Shown piece after piece: positions 21,680 through 30,735 of a DNA stretch of 64,000 nt; position 1 is the first letter of the stretch, and every line of letters starts with the position of its first letter. The DNA is from Sphingomonas sp. PL-96 (GTDB lineage Bacteria; Pseudomonadota; Alphaproteobacteria; Sphingomonadales; Sphingomonadaceae), in contig NZ_JAJFET010000001.1 of the NCBI RefSeq assembly GCF_020707215.1, positions 868,001 to 932,000 of the forward strand, read 5' to 3'. Position numbers and translations under genes: made by a program. Below the pieces are notes generated by a model. That model did not search any database. It saw only the letters and a program-made list of their open reading frames with translations, and was not told where the DNA came from.

Positions 21680-23823
21680 CGGGCAGCACTCCGCAGCCGC
21701 AGCGCATTGGCCACGACGATCAGCGAGGAACCGGACATGGCGAGCGCCGCGATCAAGGGGGTCACATAGCCCGCGATGGCGAGCGGCACGGCCAGGACGT
21801 TGTAGCCGATCGCCAGCGCGAAGTTCTGCCGCACGACCGTCATCGTCCGGCGCGCCGCGGCGACCGCGACCGGGACCGGCATCAGCCGGTCGCCCAGGAA
21901 CAGGAGGTCCGCGGCGGTCTGCCCCACATCGCTGGCGGAGGAGGGCGCGATCGAGACATGCGCGGCCTTCAGCGCCGGCCCATCGTTCAGGCCGTCGCCG
22001 ACCATCAGTACCCGGCGGCCCGAGGCGGCCAGCTGCTCGATCGCCGCGAACTTGTCTGCCGGGGAAAGCTCGGCGGTCGCTTCGACCGCCAGGTGCCGTC
22101 CGATCAGGTCCACCGCAGCCGCGCGGTCGCCGGACAGGATCGCCGGGGCAAGCCCCGCGTCGCGCAGCCGGGCCACCGCCGCCCCGGCATCGGGGCGCAG
22201 CGCATCCTCGAACCGGAGCAGGCGCGCGGGACCGCTGCCGAGCACGAAGCCGGTGCTGAGCGCTGCGCCGTGCGCCGGCTGTTCCGAGCCGATCCAATCG
22301 GCCCGGCCGAGCCGTGCCCGCACGCCGTCAGCCTGGCCTTCGATCCCGAGGCCTGGCTGCTCGGCCATGTCGGTGAGCGTTGCCGCCTGCACGCCCACTC
22401 CCTCCAGCGCCGTCGCCAGCGCCCGCGCGAGCGGATGGCGGCTGGCACGGCCCAGTGCCAGGGCGACAGGTTTTTCTTCGGGCGCAAGCGGAAGCGCCTC
22501 GAGCGGCGTCGGCCGTCCCAGCGTCAGCGTGCCCGTCTTGTCGAACAGCGCGACGTCCGCCTCGGCCAGCCGTTCCAGCGCGGAGCCGTCCTTGATCAGC
22601 ACGCCCGCCCGCATCAGTGCACCCGCTGCGACCACCTGCGCCACCGGCACCGCCAGCCCCAGCGCGCAGGGGCAGGTGATGATCAACACCGCGACGGCGA
22701 TCAGCACCGACTGGTGGATCCCGGCTCCCGCCAGCATCCAGCCGAGAAAGCTCAGCGCCGCCAGGCTGTGGACCGCCGGGGCATAGAGGCGCGCCGCACG
22801 ATCGGCGATGCGGACATAGCGCGACTTGGTGCCGCCTGCGGCTTCCATCAGCCGGGCGATGTCGGCAATCGCGGTATTTTCGCCGGCCGCGGTCACCTTG
22901 ACGATGAGCGGCCCGTCCATGTTGATCGTCCCGGCCAGCACGCGGCTGCCGGGAGACACTGCCTCGGGCAGACTCTCGCCGGTGATCAGCGCACGGTCGA
23001 CGCTGCTGACGCCGCTCTCCACCACCCCGTCGGCGGCGAGGCGGTCGCCGGCCGCGACGAGCATGCGCATGTTGGGCGCGAGCTCCTCGGCGGTGCGCCA
23101 GTGCAGGACGCCCTGCTTGTCGAGCACCTGCGCACCCGGCGCGGTCTGGCGCAGCAGCGCGCCGGCGCTGTCCTGTGCCCGTGCGCGCATCACGCTGTCG
23201 AGGAAGCGCCCGGCGAGCAGGAAGAACAGCAGCATCACCGCGCCGTCGAAATAAGCGTCATGGCCGCCGACCGCGGTCTCATAGAGGCTCAAGCCACAGG
23301 CGAGAACGACGCCGATCGAGATCGGCACGTCCATGTTGGTGCGGCCATGGCGCAACGCCGCCCAGGCGTTACGAAAGAACGGGCGGCCGGAATAGGCGAC
23401 GGCGGGCAGCGCGATCATCGCCGACAGCCAGTGGAACAGCTGGCGGGTCGCACCCTCGGCCCCCGACCAGACCGAGACCGAGAGCAGCATGACGTTCATC
23501 GCGGCAAAGCCGGCGACCGCCAGTGCCTTCACCAGTTCGCGGCTCTCCCGGCTGGCAGCGCCGTCGGCCTCGCCCAGGAACGGCTCGGCAGGGAAGCCGA
23601 TGCGGACGATCGCGTCGCGGACCGCGCCCGTATCGAACTCAGGCAGGTGCGTGACGCGAACTCGCCGGGTCGTGAAGTTGACGCGGGCGTCGACCACGCC
23701 CGGTGTTGCCGCCAGGCCGCCCTCCAGCTTGGCGATGCAGCCCGCGCAATGCAGTGTCGGCACGCTGAACTGGCTGATGGTGCACTTCTCGGCCTGGCCG
23801 AGCGTGCGAGCGGGGGCGTTCAT
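21676..23823 (-). CDS. ccoI: Copper-translocating P1B-type ATPase CcoI
   Basis: CcoI/FixI (715 residues) pumps copper across the inner membrane for cbb3 oxidase. The N-terminal metal-binding domain has TLHCAGCIAKLEGG. The membrane part contains the CPC motif in ITCPCALGLAVPVAQ. The phosphorylation loop is DKTGTLTLGRPT, and the hinge reads MVGDGLNDGPALKAAHVS. About eight membrane helices are evident. It overlaps ccoH and ccoS by four bases each, so expression is coupled with the rest of the cluster. Confidence 0.95.
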   Translation of the reverse strand: MNAPARTLGQAEKCTISQFSVPTLHCAGCIAKLEGGLAATPGVVDARVNFTTRRVRVTHLPEFDTGAVRDAIVRIGFPAEPFLGEADGAASRESRELVKALAVAGFAAMNVMLLSVSVWSGAEGATRQLFHWLSAMIALPAVAYSGRPFFRNAWAALRHGRTNMDVPISIGVVLACGLSLYETAVGGHDAYFDGAVMLLFFLLAGRFLDSVMRARAQDSAGALLRQTAPGAQVLDKQGVLHWRTAEELAPNMRMLVAAGDRLAADGVVESGVSSVDRALITGESLPEAVSPGSRVLAGTINMDGPLIVKVTAAGENTAIADIARLMEAAGGTKSRYVRIADRAARLYAPAVHSLAALSFLGWMLAGAGIHQSVLIAVAVLIITCPCALGLAVPVAQVVAAGALMRAGVLIKDGSALERLAEADVALFDKTGTLTLGRPTPLEALPLAPEEKPVALALGRASRHPLARALATALEGVGVQAATLTDMAEQPGLGIEGQADGVRARLGRADWIGSEQPAHGAALSTGFVLGSGPARLLRFEDALRPDAGAAVARLRDAGLAPAILSGDRAAAVDLIGRHLAVEATAELSPADKFAAIEQLAASGRRVLMVGDGLNDGPALKAAHVSIAPSSASDVGQTAADLLFLGDRLMPVPVAVAAARRTMTVVRQNFALAIGYNVLAVPLAIAGYVTPLIAALAMSGSSLIVVANALRLRSAAR

Positions 23824-24293
23824 GCGCCGACCTGATCGTCGAAGCGGGCGACGTTGCGACCCTCGCGCACCTCGATGCGCAGCAGCCAGCGGCCGTCCGG
23901 CAGCGGCCGGTCGGAGGCGAAGATGCCGCCGCCTGTGTTGACGAAGTGCAGCCGCTGCTCGGGTGCGCGACCGAGCGGATGCGTGGCGACCGCGTCGATG
24001 GTGGCGCCGTAAAGCGGCCCCATCGGCGAGCGGGTGGCGATGCGCACCGCCCGGTCGGTGCCGACGTGTACGTCGAGTTTCCAGCCGAGTGTTTGCTGGG
24101 CACGGGCCTCGGCAAGCCAGCGGTTGAACTTCTGGCTGGCCACATAGCTGTTGTCGACGACCGTGCCGCCGAAGGTGCCCAGGGCGTATCGCGCCATGAC
24201 GAAGTTCACCGCGATGATCGTGCCGAACATCGCCAGCAGGATCGCGAACATGTGCCAGCCGGTAAAGCTGCGGGTGGGGGCGGGGCGGGTCAT
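23820..24293 (-). CDS. ccoH: FixH/CcoH family cbb3 assembly protein
   Basis: The 157-residue protein has one N-terminal membrane span (GWHMFAILLAMFGTIIAVNF) preceded by a short cytoplasmic tail. A periplasmic domain contains DNSYVASQKFNRWLAEARAQ, typical of FixH. It supports stable assembly of cbb3 oxidase. The ATG at 24293 overlaps the ccoG stop (ATGA) and its own stop overlaps ccoI. A longer frame upstream lies inside ccoG and is not credible. Confidence 0.92.
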   Translation of the reverse strand: MTRPAPTRSFTGWHMFAILLAMFGTIIAVNFVMARYALGTFGGTVVDNSYVASQKFNRWLAEARAQQTLGWKLDVHVGTDRAVRIATRSPMGPLYGATIDAVATHPLGRAPEQRLHFVNTGGGIFASDRPLPDGRWLLRIEVREGRNVARFDDQVGA

Positions 24294-25837
24294 TGTCCGG
24301 TCTCCGGGCGTTCGAAGAAGTTCTTGTCCAGGTCCTGGCCCCCTTCCTGATCGAGGGCCCGCACCGTGAAGGTCACGTCCTCGCGCGCGAGCCCCTCCGC
24401 GGGGGCGGCCACGAACACCCGGGTGCGGGCGACCTTGTCGGCCGGGACCTTCAGGCGGATCGCAGGGCCAGCGACCTCCCGGCTGCCGCCCTCGTTCCAC
24501 ATCGCGGCGCGGGGGAGGCCGGAGAGACCGATCTCCACCTCACGCGGGCGGTTCTCCATGTTCCGAACCTTGATCGTGTAGGTATTGCGGATGCTGCCGT
24601 CCGACAGGCGGACGTAGAGCGGGTTGCGCGTCTGGCTGACCGACAGGTCGATGCGCGTGCGCGTGCCCAGCGCGAACATCATGCCCATGCCGATCCCCGC
24701 CCACACCAGCGTGTAGAGGATGGTGCGCAGCCGCAGCAGCCGGCGGAGCGGGTGCATGGGCTCACCGCCTTCGCCCGCGATCTGCTCGTCCGTCATGGTG
24801 CTGTAGCCGATCAGGCGCGGGGGGCGGCCGATCTTGGCCATGATCTGGTCGCAGGCATCGATGCACAGGCCGCAGGTGATGCAGCCGATCTGGCTGCCGT
24901 TGCGAATGTCGATGCCGGTCGGGCACACCGCGACGCACGCGTTGCAGTCGATGCAGTCGCCGATCCGCGGCGTCTTCTCCGGATTGGCGGCGAGCGCCAC
25001 GAGCGAAGGGATGCCGATCTGTGGTTCTGCGCCCTGATCCTGCACCTCCGGCCGGCGTGCCGCAGGGGCGGCGCGCTTGAGGCCATGCGTGCGCGGCTCC
25101 CCCCGCCAGTATTTATAGGTGACCAGCAGCGACTTCTCGTCGAGCATTGCGCCCTGGATGCGGGGCCACGGGCACATATAGACGCATACCTGCTCGCGCA
25201 TCAGCCCGCCCAGCACATAGGTGGTGCCCGTCAGGATCGCGATGGTGGCATAGGCGGCAAGCGGCGCCTCGCCCGAGAAGACCTGGGCGAACAGCGTCGG
25301 AGCATCGTCGAAGTAGAAGATCCAGGCGCCGCCGGTGGCGACCGCGATCAGCAGCCAGATGGCGTGCTTGGCCACGCGCTTGGCGATCTTGCCCGCACCC
25401 CATGGCGCCTTCTGCAGGCGGATCTGGGCGTTGCGGTCGCCTTCGATCGCGCGCTCTACATGGACGAACAGGTCGGTCCACACCGTCTGCGGGCAGGCAT
25501 AGCCGCACCAGGCGCGGCCCACCGCCGACGTCACCAGGAACAGCCCGATGCCCGCCATGATGAGGAGACCGGCCACATAGTAGAATTCGTGCGGCCAGAT
25601 CTCGATCGAGAACAGGAAGAAGCGGCGATGGGCGATGTCCACCAGCACCGCCTGGTCGGGGGCGTAGGGCCCCCGATCCCACCGCAGCCACGGCGTCCCG
25701 TAGTAGATGGCAAGGGTGATCGCCATCAGCGCCCATTTCACCCGGCGGAAGCTGCCATCCACTGCCTTGGGAGAGATTTTGGTCCGGGCCTCGAACAGCT
25801 TCTGCTTGGGGCCGGTGAGATCGTCAGGGCTGGACAT
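24290..25837 (-). CDS. ccoG: CcoG, ferredoxin-like cbb3 maturation protein
   Basis: CcoG/RdxA/FixG (515 residues) is a membrane-bound iron-sulfur protein implicated in copper reduction for cbb3 assembly. The N-terminal half has several membrane helices with GRAWCGYACPQTVWTDLF and the CVYMCPWPRIQGAMLD segment. Two [4Fe-4S] motifs follow in DCIDCNACVAVCPTGIDI and IGCITCGLCIDACDQIM. The C-terminal periplasmic part is Ig-like. It overlaps the ccoP stop by 14 bases. Confidence 0.95.
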   Translation of the reverse strand: MSSPDDLTGPKQKLFEARTKISPKAVDGSFRRVKWALMAITLAIYYGTPWLRWDRGPYAPDQAVLVDIAHRRFFLFSIEIWPHEFYYVAGLLIMAGIGLFLVTSAVGRAWCGYACPQTVWTDLFVHVERAIEGDRNAQIRLQKAPWGAGKIAKRVAKHAIWLLIAVATGGAWIFYFDDAPTLFAQVFSGEAPLAAYATIAILTGTTYVLGGLMREQVCVYMCPWPRIQGAMLDEKSLLVTYKYWRGEPRTHGLKRAAPAARRPEVQDQGAEPQIGIPSLVALAANPEKTPRIGDCIDCNACVAVCPTGIDIRNGSQIGCITCGLCIDACDQIMAKIGRPPRLIGYSTMTDEQIAGEGGEPMHPLRRLLRLRTILYTLVWAGIGMGMMFALGTRTRIDLSVSQTRNPLYVRLSDGSIRNTYTIKVRNMENRPREVEIGLSGLPRAAMWNEGGSREVAGPAIRLKVPADKVARTRVFVAAPAEGLAREDVTFTVRALDQEGGQDLDKNFFERPETGQ

Positions 25838-26789
25838 TTCGCGGTTGCGCGGCCGGTGTGGCCGCCTCCGGGTTGGACGTGGCGGCCTCTACCGCTGCCG
25901 GCGTCTCGGGTACGAACGCCTCGCCGCCACCCAGCGAGTGGACATAGGCGGCGAGCATCTTGACGGTCACCGGGTCCAGGCGATGACCCCAGGCGGGCAT
26001 CACGCCATAGCGCGAGTTGGTGATCGTCTGCGTCAGCGTGTCGCGGTCGCCGCCGTACAGCCAGATGCCGTCCGTCAGGTTCGGCGCACCGAACTCGCGC
26101 AGCCCCTTGCCCTGCGGCCCGTGGCAGGCGACGCAGTTGTTGGCGAACTGGGCGGCACCGCGCCGAGCGGCCTCGCTCGGCTTCTCCTGATGCGAGAGGA
26201 CGCGGACATAGCTCACCACGTCCTGCACGTCGGCCGGCTGGAGGATGCCGTCGCGGCCGAAGGCCGGCATCACCGACATGCGGGTGGCGTCGTTGCCCGG
26301 CTGGCGGATGCCGTTTGCGAGCGTCTGCTGGATGGTCTTGAGGTCGCCGCCCCACAGCCAGTCGTCGTCGTTGAGGTTGGGATAGCCCTTGCCGCCGGCC
26401 GCACCCGCGCCGTGGCACTGGACGCAATGCACCTTGAAGGCGGCACTGCCACCCGCGACCGCCGCCTGGAACAGCGCGCTGTCCTCCGGCAGGCGCTCGA
26501 TCTGGATGCGGGCGAGTGCCTGTTCGATCGGTGCCTTGCGGTTGCCGTCCTCGGCTACTTCCCTGGCGAGCTCGCCCCGGCTGCTCCAGCCGAGCACGCC
26601 GGCGGTCGCGCGGTTCACCAGCGGCCATGCGGGATAGAGCACCACATAGACCGCCGCGAACACGATGCACGCAAAGAAGGTGATCAGCCACCAGCGCGGC
26701 ATCGGCGTGTCGAGCTCCTCGATGCCGTCCCATTCATGCCCGACCGTGCTGGTGCCGGTCTTGTCGTCGATCCGCTTGCGCTCAACCAT
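25824..26789 (-). CDS. ccoP: cbb3 oxidase diheme subunit CcoP
   Basis: The 321-residue subunit has an N-terminal membrane anchor (PRWWLITFFACIVFAAVYVV) and two cytochrome c domains, with heme sites CVQCHG and CVACHG and later Met ligand regions (MSVMPAFG, YGVMPAWG). CcoP passes electrons from soluble cytochrome c to CcoO. The ATG at 26789 overlaps ccoQ by eight bases; a longer frame to 26849 runs back into ccoQ and is unlikely. A short Ala/Pro-rich tail ends the protein. Confidence 0.95.
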   Translation of the reverse strand: MVERKRIDDKTGTSTVGHEWDGIEELDTPMPRWWLITFFACIVFAAVYVVLYPAWPLVNRATAGVLGWSSRGELAREVAEDGNRKAPIEQALARIQIERLPEDSALFQAAVAGGSAAFKVHCVQCHGAGAAGGKGYPNLNDDDWLWGGDLKTIQQTLANGIRQPGNDATRMSVMPAFGRDGILQPADVQDVVSYVRVLSHQEKPSEAARRGAAQFANNCVACHGPQGKGLREFGAPNLTDGIWLYGGDRDTLTQTITNSRYGVMPAWGHRLDPVTVKMLAAYVHSLGGGEAFVPETPAAVEAATSNPEAATPAAQPRNVQP

Positions 26790-26946
26790 CGGAGCGGTCC
26801 TCTTCCTCGAAGATGCTGTGGGCGGCCTGGTCGTGGTGCTTCCCGGCATTGCGGCGGAACGTCCATCCGACCAGCACGAGGAAGACCATGCTCATGAAGA
26901 CCAGGCCGTAGCTGTCTGCGAAATGCCGCAGATCGGTGTAGGTCAC
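26782..26946 (-). CDS. ccoQ: cbb3 oxidase small subunit CcoQ
   Basis: The 54-residue product starts from a GTG whose bases overlap the ccoO stop (GTGA). It reads [20 protein letters not shown], then one membrane helix, then [20 protein letters not shown]. This matches CcoQ/FixQ, which stabilises the oxidase complex. Position between ccoO and ccoP and the short length support the call. It is easily missed because of the GTG start. Confidence 0.92.
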   Translation of the reverse strand: MTYTDLRHFADSYGLVFMSMVFLVLVGWTFRRNAGKHHDQAAHSIFEEEDRSDG

Positions 26947-27677
26947 CGGGGCTGCTCCTGTGCCTCCGCCGAACGGAAATCGACGGTGGTGCCCAGCATC
27001 TGGAGATAGGCGACCAGCGCATCCATCTCGGTCAGCCGGTTGGGATCCCCATCGAAGTCGCGGGCCTGCGACTTGGGATAGCGGCGGGCGAGGTCGGCGG
27101 CGTCGCCGTCCGCTAGCGCTTGGAGCGACAGGTCCTGTTGCGCCTTCTGGATGTCCTCGTCCGTGTAGGGGACGCCGACCCGGCGCAATGCCGTCAGGTG
27201 CTTGGACATGTCGCCCGCATCCAGGTCCCGCTCGGCCATGAAGGCGTAGGGCGGCATAATGGATTCCGGTACGACCGAGCGCGGGTCCTTCAGGTGCTGG
27301 ACGTGCCATTCGTCCGAATAGCGGCCGCCGACGCGCGCGAGGTCAGGCCCGGTGCGCTTGGAGCCCCATTGGAACGGGTGATCGTACATGCTCTCGGCAG
27401 CCAGGCTGTAGTGGCCATAGCGCTCGACCTCGTCCCGGAAGGGGCGGATCTGCTGGCTGTGGCAGTTGTAGCAGCCTTCGCGGATGTAGATGTTGCGGCC
27501 GGCGAGCTCGAGCGGGGTGTAGGGGCGGACCCCCTCCACCTTCTCGACCGTGGAGTCGATCCAGAACAGGGGAGCGATCTCCACGATGCCGCCGATGATC
27601 ACCGCCAGGAAGGCGAGGACGCCGAGCAGCGTCACGTTGCGTTCGATCTTCTTGTGATCGAGGAACTTGGAAGCCAT
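26943..27677 (-). CDS. ccoO: cbb3 oxidase monoheme subunit CcoO
   Basis: CcoO (244 residues) is the membrane-anchored monoheme cytochrome c of cbb3 oxidase. It has an N-terminal membrane helix ([20 protein letters not shown]), then [20 protein letters not shown] with the single CxxCH, and a C-terminal [19 protein letters not shown]. It starts 11 bases after the ccoN stop and overlaps ccoQ. Confidence 0.96.
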   Translation of the reverse strand: MASKFLDHKKIERNVTLLGVLAFLAVIIGGIVEIAPLFWIDSTVEKVEGVRPYTPLELAGRNIYIREGCYNCHSQQIRPFRDEVERYGHYSLAAESMYDHPFQWGSKRTGPDLARVGGRYSDEWHVQHLKDPRSVVPESIMPPYAFMAERDLDAGDMSKHLTALRRVGVPYTDEDIQKAQQDLSLQALADGDAADLARRYPKSQARDFDGDPNRLTEMDALVAYLQMLGTTVDFRSAEAQEQPR

Positions 27678-27688
27678 CGTCCTGGTCC

Positions 27689-29371
27689 TTACTCGGCGGG
27701 GGCGGGCTGGGCGGCGCCGGCAGCAGCCGGCACCACGGGACGATCGGCTGCCGGGTCATAGGCAGCGTCGGTCATCGGCGCCTCCTGGCGCAGCTCGCCC
27801 TTGATCGTCTTGTAGATGTTCCAGGCCATCACCAGCGAACCGGTGAGGTAGAGCAGCCCGCCCGTCATGCGGATCACGTAATAGGGCTTCACCGCGGAGA
27901 CGACTTCGGCGAACGCGTAGACGAGGTAGCCGTCCTCCCCATATTCGCGCCACATCAGGCCCTGGGTGATCCCTGCCACCCACATGGCGGCGGCGTAGAG
28001 AACGATCCCCAGCGTCGCGAGCCAGAAATGCCAGTTCACCATCCGCAGCGAGTAGAGCCGCTCACGACCCCACAGGCGCGGCGCCATGTAGTAGATCGCC
28101 GAGAAGGTGATCATGCCATTCCAGCCGAGTGCCCCGGAATGCACGTGGCCGATGGTCCATTCGGTATAGTGGCTGAGCGAGTTGACCGACTTGATCGACA
28201 TCATCGGACCTTCGAAGGTCGCCATGCCGTAGAAGGCGAGCGCGAAGACCATCATGCGGATGATCGGATCGGTGCGGATCTTGTCCCAGGCGCCGTTGAG
28301 CGTCATCAGGCCGTTGATCATGCCACCCCAGCTGGGCATCCACAGCATGATCGAGAACACCATGCCGAGCGTCTGCGCCCAGTCGGGCAGCGCGGTGTAG
28401 TGAAGGTGGTGCGGACCCGCCCAGATGTAGAGGAAGATCAGCGACCAGAAGTGGATGATCGACAGCCGGTAGCTGTAGACCGGGCGCTCGGCCTGCTTGG
28501 GCACGAAGTAATACATCATGCCCAGGAAGCCGGCGGTCAGGAAGAAGCCGACGGCGTTGTGGCCATACCACCACTGGGTCAGCGCATCCTGCACGCCCGC
28601 GAATGCGGCATAGGATTTGGAGCCCAGCAGCGACACCGGCATCGACAGGTTGTTGACGATGTGCAGCATCGCGATGGTGATGATGAACGACAGGTAGAAC
28701 CAGTTGGCCACATAGATGTGGGGTTCCGACCGCTTCACGATCGTGCCGACAAAGACCACCAGGTAGCAGACCCAGACGACCGTCAGCCACAGGTCGATGT
28801 ACCATTCGGGCTCGGCATATTCCTTACCCTCGGTGATGCCGAGGATATAGCCGGTCGCCGCCAGCACGATGAACAGCTGATAGCCCCAGAACACGAAGTT
28901 CGCGAGCTTGGGAGCGAACAGCCGCGCGCGGCAGGTACGCTGCACGACGTAGAAGCTCGTCGCGATCAGCGCATTGCCACCGAACGCGAAGATCACGGCC
29001 GAGGTGTGGAGCGGCCGCAGGCGGCCAAAGGTCGTGAACTCGCTGTGGAGGTTCAGCGCCGGGAAGGGGAGCTGGAGCGCGATGACCACGCCGACCAGGA
29101 AGCCGACGACACCCCAGAAGACGGTTGCGATCACGCCCCAGCGGATCACGTCGTCATAGTAGCGGCTTTGCAGCGCCGCTGCGCCGGCAGACCGGCCGGG
29201 CAGGGCGTTGAAGTCGCCCTTGGCCATGGTCAGGAACGCGGCCGCCAGGCCGGCCAAGCCCATGATCCCCATGTGCACGGCAAAGCCGGCATCGGCGGCG
29301 AGCGCCGCCCCGAATAGCGCCAATATGGCCAGGAATAACCAGGCCCCGGCATTTGTGATGATATTGTCCAT
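27689..29371 (-). CDS. ccoN: cbb3-type cytochrome c oxidase subunit I CcoN
   Basis: CcoN (560 residues) holds the heme b and heme b3-CuB centre for high-affinity oxygen reduction. Twelve or more helices are present. Signature stretches include [20 protein letters not shown] (heme His), [20 protein letters not shown] and the [20 protein letters not shown] region (CuB/heme ligands). GGGGCA sits just before the ATG. It is the first gene of a ccoNOQPGHIS string with near-continuous overlaps, and a perfect FNR box lies about 70 bases upstream. Confidence 0.97.
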   Translation of the reverse strand: MDNIITNAGAWLFLAILALFGAALAADAGFAVHMGIMGLAGLAAAFLTMAKGDFNALPGRSAGAAALQSRYYDDVIRWGVIATVFWGVVGFLVGVVIALQLPFPALNLHSEFTTFGRLRPLHTSAVIFAFGGNALIATSFYVVQRTCRARLFAPKLANFVFWGYQLFIVLAATGYILGITEGKEYAEPEWYIDLWLTVVWVCYLVVFVGTIVKRSEPHIYVANWFYLSFIITIAMLHIVNNLSMPVSLLGSKSYAAFAGVQDALTQWWYGHNAVGFFLTAGFLGMMYYFVPKQAERPVYSYRLSIIHFWSLIFLYIWAGPHHLHYTALPDWAQTLGMVFSIMLWMPSWGGMINGLMTLNGAWDKIRTDPIIRMMVFALAFYGMATFEGPMMSIKSVNSLSHYTEWTIGHVHSGALGWNGMITFSAIYYMAPRLWGRERLYSLRMVNWHFWLATLGIVLYAAAMWVAGITQGLMWREYGEDGYLVYAFAEVVSAVKPYYVIRMTGGLLYLTGSLVMAWNIYKTIKGELRQEAPMTDAAYDPAADRPVVPAAAGAAQPAPAE

Positions 29372-29435
29372 TGCCCCTCGCCCGAACAGCGGTTCCAGCT
29401 AGCGGAGGCCCTCTGCTTTCCGGGCCCCGGCATCA

Positions 29436-29449
29436 TTGATTCTCATCAA
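29436..29449. promoter_or_regulatory. Perfect FNR box upstream of ccoN
   Basis: TTGATTCTCATCAA is an exact TTGAT-N4-ATCAA palindrome centred 71 bases before the ccoN ATG. This is the classical FNR/FixK target, and cbb3 operons are standard members of that regulon. It also lies beyond the stop of the small membrane-protein gene on the same strand, so ccoN likely has its own low-oxygen promoter. Confidence 0.85.
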
Positions 29450-29488
29450 CTTGGTCGGCGCCCGTCTCGACGGCGCCGGTGTCGGCAG

Positions 29489-29788
29489 TCAGGGCCGCTG
29501 CACGGTGACGTCCTGCGACTGCACGAGCGTGGAAAGCGTGCCGCTTGCATGCAGCCCGATCAGGATCATCAGTCCGATCCATCCAAGGTGGAAGACGATC
29601 ACCGCCAAGATGGATCGTCGCGCCCGACCGCGACGTCCCACCGGGCGGCTCCGCCCGGCGACGACATCATTGCCCGGCGTCTCGGACTCGCGCGCCAGCG
29701 TGTTGGCGTGCAGGAACGCGAAGTACCCCGCGACCAACGTCACCAGGATCAACAGGCCGTAGGTACCGGCGACAACTCCGATCGGCAT
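29489..29788 (-). CDS. Small two-span membrane protein upstream of ccoN
   Basis: The 99-residue product has a first hydrophobic helix (VVAGTYGLLILVTLVAGYFA), a basic central loop rich in Arg/Gly (GRSRPVGRRGRARRS), and a second helix (ILAVIVFHLGWIGLMILIGL). No family is recognised. It lies upstream of ccoN on the same strand. Two FNR-family sites (29880-29917) stand about 90-130 bases before its start, so low-oxygen or nitrosative control is plausible. ATG 29788 is chosen because longer frames add only charged low-quality sequence. It could be a small respiratory accessory protein; that is inference from place only. Confidence 0.6.
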   Translation of the reverse strand: MPIGVVAGTYGLLILVTLVAGYFAFLHANTLARESETPGNDVVAGRSRPVGRRGRARRSILAVIVFHLGWIGLMILIGLHASGTLSTLVQSQDVTVQRP

Positions 29789-29879
29789 GCGCGACTTCCT
29801 CCCTGCGCCCAAAGTCCCGGCGCAGATGTGACGCCTGGGATCGCAGCGTTGCAAATGGCACGGGCGGGACGCGCGGGAT

Positions 29880-29893
29880 TTGATGGCGGTCAA
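29880..29893. promoter_or_regulatory. FNR/DNR-family site 1 (TTGAT-N4-GTCAA)
   Basis: TTGATGGCGGTCAA has a perfect left FNR half-site and a right half GTCAA, one base off the FNR consensus and matching DNR/NnrR-type halves. It is the first of two near-identical sites, 24 bases apart centre to centre, in the gap between divergent genes (regulator and two-span protein). Confidence 0.7.
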
Positions 29894-29903
29894 ACAAGCG
29901 GAT

Positions 29904-29917
29904 TTGATGCGCGTCAA
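29904..29917. promoter_or_regulatory. FNR/DNR-family site 2 (TTGAT-N4-GTCAA)
   Basis: TTGATGCGCGTCAA repeats the same pattern as the site at 29880-29893, again with TTGAT on the left and GTCAA on the right. The two are separated by 10 bases. It is about 110 bases before the probable GTG start of the regulator, which suggests autoregulation or control of the divergent gene. Confidence 0.7.
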
Positions 29918-30027
29918 AGAAGATCTGTACGACCCGACCTAGACAGCTGACCTTCGGGAAAGCCGCGAAAGGGTTGCGGCTGCTTGCAGCGGGTGCGCGA
30001 TGTTACACCCGGAAAGATCCAATCATC

Positions 30028-30678
30028 GTGCCAAGGTCGCTGCGCAACTGCCGCTTGTTCGAGGCGATCCCGGACGAGTTGAGCACGCTGTTGCTCCGAA
30101 CCGCCGGGGTTCGCGCCTATCGGAACGGGCAGGTGCTGATGTATGAGGAGGACCTGGCCGAGCACTTCCTGTTGCTGACAGAAGGCCGCGTGCGGGTATG
30201 GCGGACGTCGACGAACGGCACGGCGATGACGGTGCACCTGCTCGGGCCGGGCACGATGCCGGGCTGTGTCTCGGCGCTGCGCCAGATCGCCTATCCGGCC
30301 ACGGTGACGGCGCTCACCGAAGTGCGCGCCCTGAGCTGGCCTTCGGAGCGGATGCGTCCGCTGATCGCCGAACATCCGGCGCTCGCCAGCAACTTCGTGC
30401 ACATGATTGCCGAGCGGAACGAGGAAATGCTCCAGCGCCTCCATGAAGTGTCCACGCTTCCGGTCGCGCAGCGTGTGGCGAGGGCGTTGCTGCGGCTCGC
30501 CGAGAACGAGGGGGCGGCTCAGGTGGCACTTTCCCGGCAGGATCTGGCAGAGCTGACCGCCACCACGCTGCATAGCGTCAGCCGCCTGGTGAGCCGGTGG
30601 GAGCGCGCCGGCATCGTCGCCGCCGGGCGCAAGAAGGTCCGGATCCTCGACGCGGATCGGCTCGCCGCCGAGGGGTGA
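30028..30678 (+). CDS. Crp/Fnr family transcriptional regulator
   Basis: The protein (about 216 residues) has a cyclic-nucleotide-like sensory domain (FLLLTEGRVRVWRTSTNGTA, LLGPGTMPGCVSAL), a dimer helix, and a C-terminal helix-turn-helix, LSRQDLAELTATTLHSVSRL. The recognition helix reads LHSVSR where classical FNR has VETISR. That His-for-Glu pattern recalls the DNR/NnrR nitric-oxide branch. The N-terminal Cys cluster of FNR is missing, so it probably does not carry an oxygen-sensing [4Fe-4S] cluster. GTG 30028 with GGAAAG upstream is preferred; a TTG at 29974 extends it by 18 residues. It adjoins the cco cluster. Confidence 0.85.
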   Translation: MPRSLRNCRLFEAIPDELSTLLLRTAGVRAYRNGQVLMYEEDLAEHFLLLTEGRVRVWRTSTNGTAMTVHLLGPGTMPGCVSALRQIAYPATVTALTEVRALSWPSERMRPLIAEHPALASNFVHMIAERNEEMLQRLHEVSTLPVAQRVARALLRLAENEGAAQVALSRQDLAELTATTLHSVSRLVSRWERAGIVAAGRKKVRILDADRLAAEG

Positions 30679-30735
30679 TCGACTCCACGGATCGCGGTGC
30701 CGCGCCGGCCGTTTCCATGTCCGAAGGAGATCGGC

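Noticed and set aside
30028..30678. Classical oxygen-sensing FNR
   Set aside because: The N-terminal Cys cluster for a [4Fe-4S] centre is absent and the recognition helix has His in place of Glu.
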